From Malania oleifera (lineage: Eukaryota; Streptophyta; Magnoliopsida; Santalales; Ximeniaceae): a DNA stretch of 64,000 bases. This document shows, in pieces, positions 58,634-64,000 of this stretch. The notes below the pieces were generated by a model. That model was not told where the DNA came from, ran no database searches, and worked only from the letters and a program-made list of their open reading frames with translations. Both the position numbers and the translations under genes were made by a program. The first letter of the stretch is position 1. Each line of letters begins with the position of its first letter. The stretch is taken from the NCBI RefSeq assembly GCF_029873635.1, contig NC_080423.1, forward strand, positions 100,192,991 through 100,256,990, in the 5' to 3' direction.

Positions 58634-60912
58634 TGTTAGAAAAGGTGTATTCCCAAGAGGGGGAGGGGGGTGAATTGGAAATTTTAAACTTTTCTCTTAG
58701 GTTAAGTCAGAAGTCAATATGATTTGGTAACCTAGGGTCTTTCTACACAATTCCAAATGTACTGATAAATAAAATACGTGGAATTTAAATCAAGCACATC
58801 ATTCATACTATAACATATACGTGTGGTAAATATAAAGTGCTGAAATGTAAATAGACACATGATATGTTATCGGGGTTCGGTCAACTGTGCTTACATCCCC
58901 GCCTCTAGCTCGCAAGCCTGAGGATTCCACTAAAGGCTCACTTAAGGGTGGAACGGCATCGTTTACAACCAGGTCAAATTAACACAGGGCTGACCTCAAC
59001 CTTAACTACGTCAATTAGCGGGGCTGACCTCAACCTACACGCCTTAACAAGACGACGCACCTAGCTTTCCTTACCGGGTTTAAGCCAATCCGGGACTATT
59101 CCAGGGCTAGTCTCCCTCTTCAGGTCCGTGTCTGGAAATACAAAAAATGCGTATATAATCAAATAGTACAGTGATTGTACTTTTGTGTAAAGCAGATATG
59201 TACCCTAATACGCGTAATAACATACACCACAATATGATTCAATATGTAAGCTCAGTGTAGTCTAAATAGTTCAACTCTCAAAGGTATTTTCTATCAGTGT
59301 AATGCGTACATGAGAGTGTCAAACAAGCAATCTTTGTTACACAATATATTCAGCCAATAAGCTCACACAAAGATGTCAGGTCTCAAGTATTTCAATTAGC
59401 AGGATGTCTCAAGCATGCAAGTATCAAATGAAGTATATGCTTGGTTTGCAAAATATGTGTAATATTTGTATTCAGCAAGTAATATGTGAGTGAGTGAATA
59501 TTGCATCAAAGATCACTATCATGCGAACAAATATCTCTTCAAATATATTTTTCAATATAGAACACAATAGATATTTAAAAGTGATTATGAAAGGATTTTG
59601 CAACCAAAATACTATATGATCTTCTCAAGATATTGCAATGAATATACAACCTTAGAAAATCAAATGAAAGTCTTCTTAGAAGAGACTTATTAATGAAGTC
59701 CCTTAAGAGTACTTAGGTTTTGCTCTCAATAAAATCGTATCAACCAAGCAAGACAAGAAGAGCAAACCTATTGAAACAAATACTCAATCCACTTACAAGT
59801 GATGTAGGCACTAATAGAAGGTAAGCATGAGTGAATTAGGCTAAAAAATGAGTAGTATAGGCTTTTGGGTTTTCAGAGAATTCTTCCCTAATCAAAGCAG
59901 CTAATCCATGTCTAATTTTCACAAATGATCTCCTGTATATAGACATAAGAGGAAATATGACTGCGGGGGACCTATTGGGTATTATTAAGAAAGTTTAATG
60001 ACTTTTAAAACATTTTAATCCTGTTTAAAAAATATTTAATCGTGGTAAAAATCTGGGCAACCTGAGAGGTCTGGTCGACTAGAAAGGTTTCGGTCGACCA
60101 TATCTCATATGGTTCGGTCGACCAGGGGAATTTTGAACTGAGTGGTCGGTCGATCGAAAGTGGGTGATTTCCCATTTCTCCGCGGTTCGATCGATTGGGA
60201 CATTTTGAACTGGCTGGTTCGGTCAACTAGACCGTTGGGATTTTTCTCGAGGACCCTCGGTTAACCAGGTAGTTGGAGTACAAAAAAGGCTTGGTCGACC
60301 AGATGGTCAAGATGTTGACCAATGAGGGTTTCGGTCGATCAGGGAGTTTTGAACTGCATAAGGTCAGTTGATCACGGCCTTGGTCAACTGTTGACCCATG
60401 CTTGATTCGGTTGACTAGGGCAAAATGAACTGCCTTAGCTGGTCGACCAAAAGTGCACCACGTGTGCATTTTGGTCCAGTTTTGAAACATACCAACCCTA
60501 TTCAAGTGCCTATCAAACATAGGGACAAATGTGTGTGTCCTATGGTCATTTATATCCAAAATAGAGACACCGAAAGAAATCGGTGTCGGTCGATCGTAGG
60601 TTGATTGAAGGGAAAACCTTAAGGTCAAACCAAGGTCATTTTAGGGTGTATTTGGTTTGAGCTTACATAATAAACCATGCATGTGATGTGTGTGAGCTTA
60701 TTACAAATCAAATGTCCTAATTACTATCACAGACCAATTTTTTCAAATGAAATATATTACAATTAAGATCGATAATCGGTCTTCAAACTTTACTTACTTT
60801 GTGCCCATCTTGATCTTAACAATCTTAGTTCCTGCACAAAACTTCAAACGCCCTATTAGATACAAAGAGTATTTGTCATAATCAAAATCGGGCGTGACCG
60901 ATAAGGTTAACA
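58634..60912 (-). mobile_element. SIRE-like copia solo LTR A
   Basis: Perfect target duplication AGTAT (58629-58633 and 60913-60917), ends TGTTAG and GTTAACA. Read on the minus strand it starts TGTTAACCTTATCGGTCACG, typical of SIRE LTRs. About fourteen copies and variants of GGTCGACC lie at 60060-60610, upstream on the minus strand of a TATA-like CTATATACAGG near 59935-59945. Confidence 0.87.
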
Positions 60913-62032
60913 AGTATGTTAACATTTTTCCTCAAGTTCAGTTCAGATATACAGAACAGTTCCAAGGCAAGTATAAGGGTTAGACATATATCGAACAAGC
61001 AAAGAGCAAATGACCATCAACAAAGTTCCACACATGGCACATTTGGAGCTCAACCACCCAAACAAAGCATATATAAAACTCTACATTAATTGTATTTTTG
61101 TTGGGTTGTGTGCGTGAGAAGTAGGATGTATGTTACAACTCGTGTGAATATGGTATGGTCAAGAGTATCTTGCAAGAGACGAGCAAATTACATATGCATA
61201 TAGTTCACAATAGGCTAAGACATGAAAACCAAGTTCACATACGCATATCGAGTCACTTAACTAGATAAAATGTCAAAATGGCTTTCAAACGTATTTGATC
61301 AAATCAAGACATCTTATAACTGATTTTGGACAATATTGGTTTTTAACTTGAACAAAAGATTATTTTTTGGAACTTGTCCATTTTCATTTAGGTTTTTATT
61401 AAAGCAAAAACGGAGTGACTCGTCGACGAGTGTATTGGACTCATCGACGAAGAGATCCCAAGGCCACCTAAAATCTTAGAGGCGACTCATCGACGAATGC
61501 AGGGATTCTTCGACGAATGTATATAAGTGGCTTGTTGACGTATATAGGGGAATCGTCGATGAAGAGAAATCAAGACCTATTTGATATCAGCAAAATAAAC
61601 TCGTCGACGAACATAGAAGATTCATCGACGGATGCATGTGTAAGACTCGTTGAAGAATGTGTAAGACTCGTCGAAGAGGTTATGGAATCATTGACGAGTG
61701 TCGGGCGGCAAAATGCATTTAATGCACAATAACGGTTAGTTTTCAAATTGTCTTTTCTCCATTAATGCCCAACGACTCTTCAGCGAGTTGCTCGTTTCTT
61801 TGCCCTTTAATATGATTCTTGTGCATTAATTTTACATTAGTTGAGCACTTGGTTGTTAAGCACATTGATTGAGCATTCATTTCAAGGTTTTTATATTTGC
61901 TTATACTCTTTTGTTCTTTACTCTTGTCTTGCACATCTTTTACAAAAAGAGTAGTGTGAGGTTTGGATTTGTATTATCAGCTCAAAAAGGAGCACTTTGA
62001 AGTTACATATACTTGTGTTGATTCATTGTATT

Positions 62033-62045
62033 GGGGGGGGGGGGG
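62033..62045. repeat. Poly-G run
   Basis: Thirteen consecutive G within the SIRE-like LTR; could be an assembly-sensitive homopolymer. Confidence 0.9.
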
Positions 62046-62158
62046 TTCTTTGTGAGCCTTTGTAAGGTGAGTCTTGGTGAGCATCTTGTTGTAGCTCTTG
62101 GTGAGCAGTTGGAGTGTGTACCCGTGATTGTAAAGGCTTCTCCGTCTTGAAGGAGGAT

Positions 62159-64000
62159 TGTAACGTCCTGCTTAACTTATCACATAATTAACATAACTAA
62201 TAATAACATCAACCTGAACCCATGGGTAACAGGGATAACCTAACATAAACAGCGGAAACCTAAGTAGCAGTAAATATAAAATTACATCCATCAACCATTA
62301 ATTACATAATACTAGAGTCTACTACATTCCCAAAATATAGTATTTGAATACAATCTCCAAAACATCAAAATAGACTTAGGATCTTATGACAAAATCTCCT
62401 GATCCTAGATCAAAGCTTACCGTTCTAGCAGGGAAGCTCAACTTACTCAACGGCGGCCACGATCCGCCGGTCTCTTAGGGTCTCTTGAAAAAAAAATAAT
62501 TAAGTTCGGGGGTGAGACACATCTTAGTAAGGGAAAATAAACTAAATACAGTTGTGTGACAACATGAATATTTATTACAGTTATACATATTCAGTACATT
62601 TCATATATCTAAAAACATACATCATAACATGGTGGAATAATCATACACTTCCATATTTGCTAATAAATCATATCGTTCATAAAACATCTGTTATAACTGA
62701 TAATATTGAAAACATACCCAGGATGAATAGTTAGCTGATGTCATATATTACCCCCTATGACGAATTATGCAACCCGAAGACGGGACCCGATAATGGCTGG
62801 CCGACCACTGCCGAGTCAAAAATGTCTGTAAGTACGATGGTTCCGCCACACCCTGGTCCGGACTGCCAGATGGATGTCCACACTCTACTGAAAGCCACAT
62901 CGACTATCCATCTCCCACCCCCTCGTAGGGTGGTTAGCACCAATCTGATAATAGATATCTGATCTATAAGTTACGGTACCGAGCTCTTAAACTGAACTAA
63001 ACTATTATCCAGATTTTGATAACATATAATACATGATAATATAGCATCTTTCGTAATTTCATAAATACGGCCTCACGCCGAACATTTCATAAATACGGCC
63101 TCGTGTCGAACATTTCATAAATACGGCCTCGCGCCGAAATCATTTCATATATATACGGCCTTGCGCCGAAATCATTTCAGGTATATACATTATGAAAATA
63201 AATCAATTATCATATATTTGTCAAAATCATCATAACATACAATATCATTTCATAATACCTGAAAACATGTTTTACTCGTAAAATCTTCCATAGCATAATA
63301 CTTTTCATGAAAAATAACATTCATGCCACACAAAGCTAGGTAAATCATACATTTCATTCTAAAATCATAATTTCCGTACAACAGCAGTATTTTCCCAAAT
63401 ATGCATTTATTCCATAATATTCAAATATGGTACATATTTTCCAAAAAATCCATTTGCTCATAAATAATAGTAATTTGCGTGAAAAATAACTGTTTTAGTT
63501 TATTCCTTTACCTGGCTACTGAGAAAAGCCCTTATAAATTATGGACTCACACCCGTTGGAATTTTTGATCAATACCCTAAAAATAAAAACTCTCTATACT
63601 AAATTTCAGTATTTTCATGCGAATATCATTTCCTATAACTATAGTAGGACCAAATTCTGCATAAAAAACCTTACCTCAACTCAGGAATGATTTTCAACGG
63701 AGTTCCACCAACGATTCGCTCCGATAGATATGCAGAGAACTTCTCCAGGAGCATCGTGGTGGTTTCAGATCATTGATCCGGCGAGCGACGGAGCCGGAAT
63801 CGAAGAGAGAAGGGAGATAAACCTAATGGAGAGAGAGAGGGAGATTTTTTTCTAATTTTTGACGTTCAAATCCGGGTTTTTGATATTTATAGGACTGGAT
63901 TCGTCGACGAGACACATCACCTCGTTGATGAGTCATGTAGAAATTTCATCAACGAACCTGCACCTTTGTCGATGAATTTCAGACTTCCCCAAAACCCTCT
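62159..64000 (-). repeat. Gypsy-type LTR running off the window
   Basis: Plus strand begins TGTAACGTCCTGCTTAA, the complement of the end of solo LTR D, so it is the same family inverted. It has the GGGGTGAGACACATCTTAGTAAGG block at 62509, CGGCCTCGCGCCGAA repeats (63058-63175), TATA (complement of TATTTATA at 63884-63891) and the first TCGTCGACGA units at 63901-63985. Whether it is solo or part of an element cannot be seen. Confidence 0.8.

Larger units (their letters stand above)
58559..62158 (+). repeat. SIRE-like copia 3' LTR, interrupted and truncated
   Basis: Starts TGTTAGCCCTAGTAGC after the polypurine tract and matches the minus strand of 48535 downwards. Its own sequence is 58559-58633 and 60918-62158. 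Eleven TCGTCGACGA variants lie at 61415-61700. The end is hidden by the inserted LTR at 62159, next to AGGCTTCTCC..GAAGGAGGA, which matches the sister LTR near 44990-45010. Confidence 0.75.

Noticed and set aside
1..64000. tRNA, rRNA or other structured RNA genes
   Set aside because: Only primer binding sites complementary to tRNA-Met were seen; no cloverleaf or rRNA sequence was recognised by eye.

Overview
This window is nuclear DNA of a flowering plant, most likely a eudicot. It holds one clearly supported host gene, an eight-exon pentatricopeptide-repeat (PPR) gene on the minus strand (25158 to 6261) that I recognise as the orthologue of Arabidopsis EMB976 (At5g27270). Nearly everything else is transposable elements, most of them LTR retrotransposons nested inside one another. 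No species can be named from the sequence alone.

Layout. 1-704: the 3' end of a Ty1/copia element plus an inverted LTR fragment. 705-6260: sparse flank with one L1-like LINE remnant (3850-4855) and no gene I can defend. 6261-25158: the EMB976-type gene. Its eight exons join in frame into about 1071 codons. Intron 6 is 13.3 kb because a complete but dead Ty3/gypsy chromovirus of Tekay/Del type (gypsy1, 8955-19918, TSD CACAT) sits in it; that element carries a hAT-like MITE in gag and a 655-bp inverted-repeat element in its 3' LTR. 25159-25470: the only host-like sequence left upstream of the gene. 25471-39083: a Tork-like copia remnant (LTR and RNase H, minus strand), split by a second Tekay-type element (gypsy2, 25807-38352, TSD AAAAC), which itself holds a solo LTR near its 3' end.

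39084-55527 is a mosaic: the 5' LTR and broken gag of a third element (gypsy3a), an inverted 3' fragment of a fourth (gypsy4), then the 3' end and a distinct 3' LTR of another (gypsy3b). Solo LTRs are embedded in it, two of them one inside the other. 55528-62158 is the 3' part of a SIRE-like copia element with its LTR, interrupted by two solo LTRs. 62159-64000 is one more Tekay-type LTR that runs off the window.

How the parts relate. The host gene still reads through all its exons, so it seems to have tolerated the intron insertion. The retroelement coding regions that are visible carry stops, lost start codons or altered catalytic residues. The most striking unexplained signal is a short CpG-rich palindrome with core GTCGAC. 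It is clustered in the putative U3 promoter region of at least eleven LTR copies from both gypsy and copia superfamilies, mostly just upstream of a TATA box, with family-specific flanks. A second shared signal is a block of about 22 bp reading TTACTRAGAGGTGTCTCACC near the 3' end of all the gypsy LTRs.
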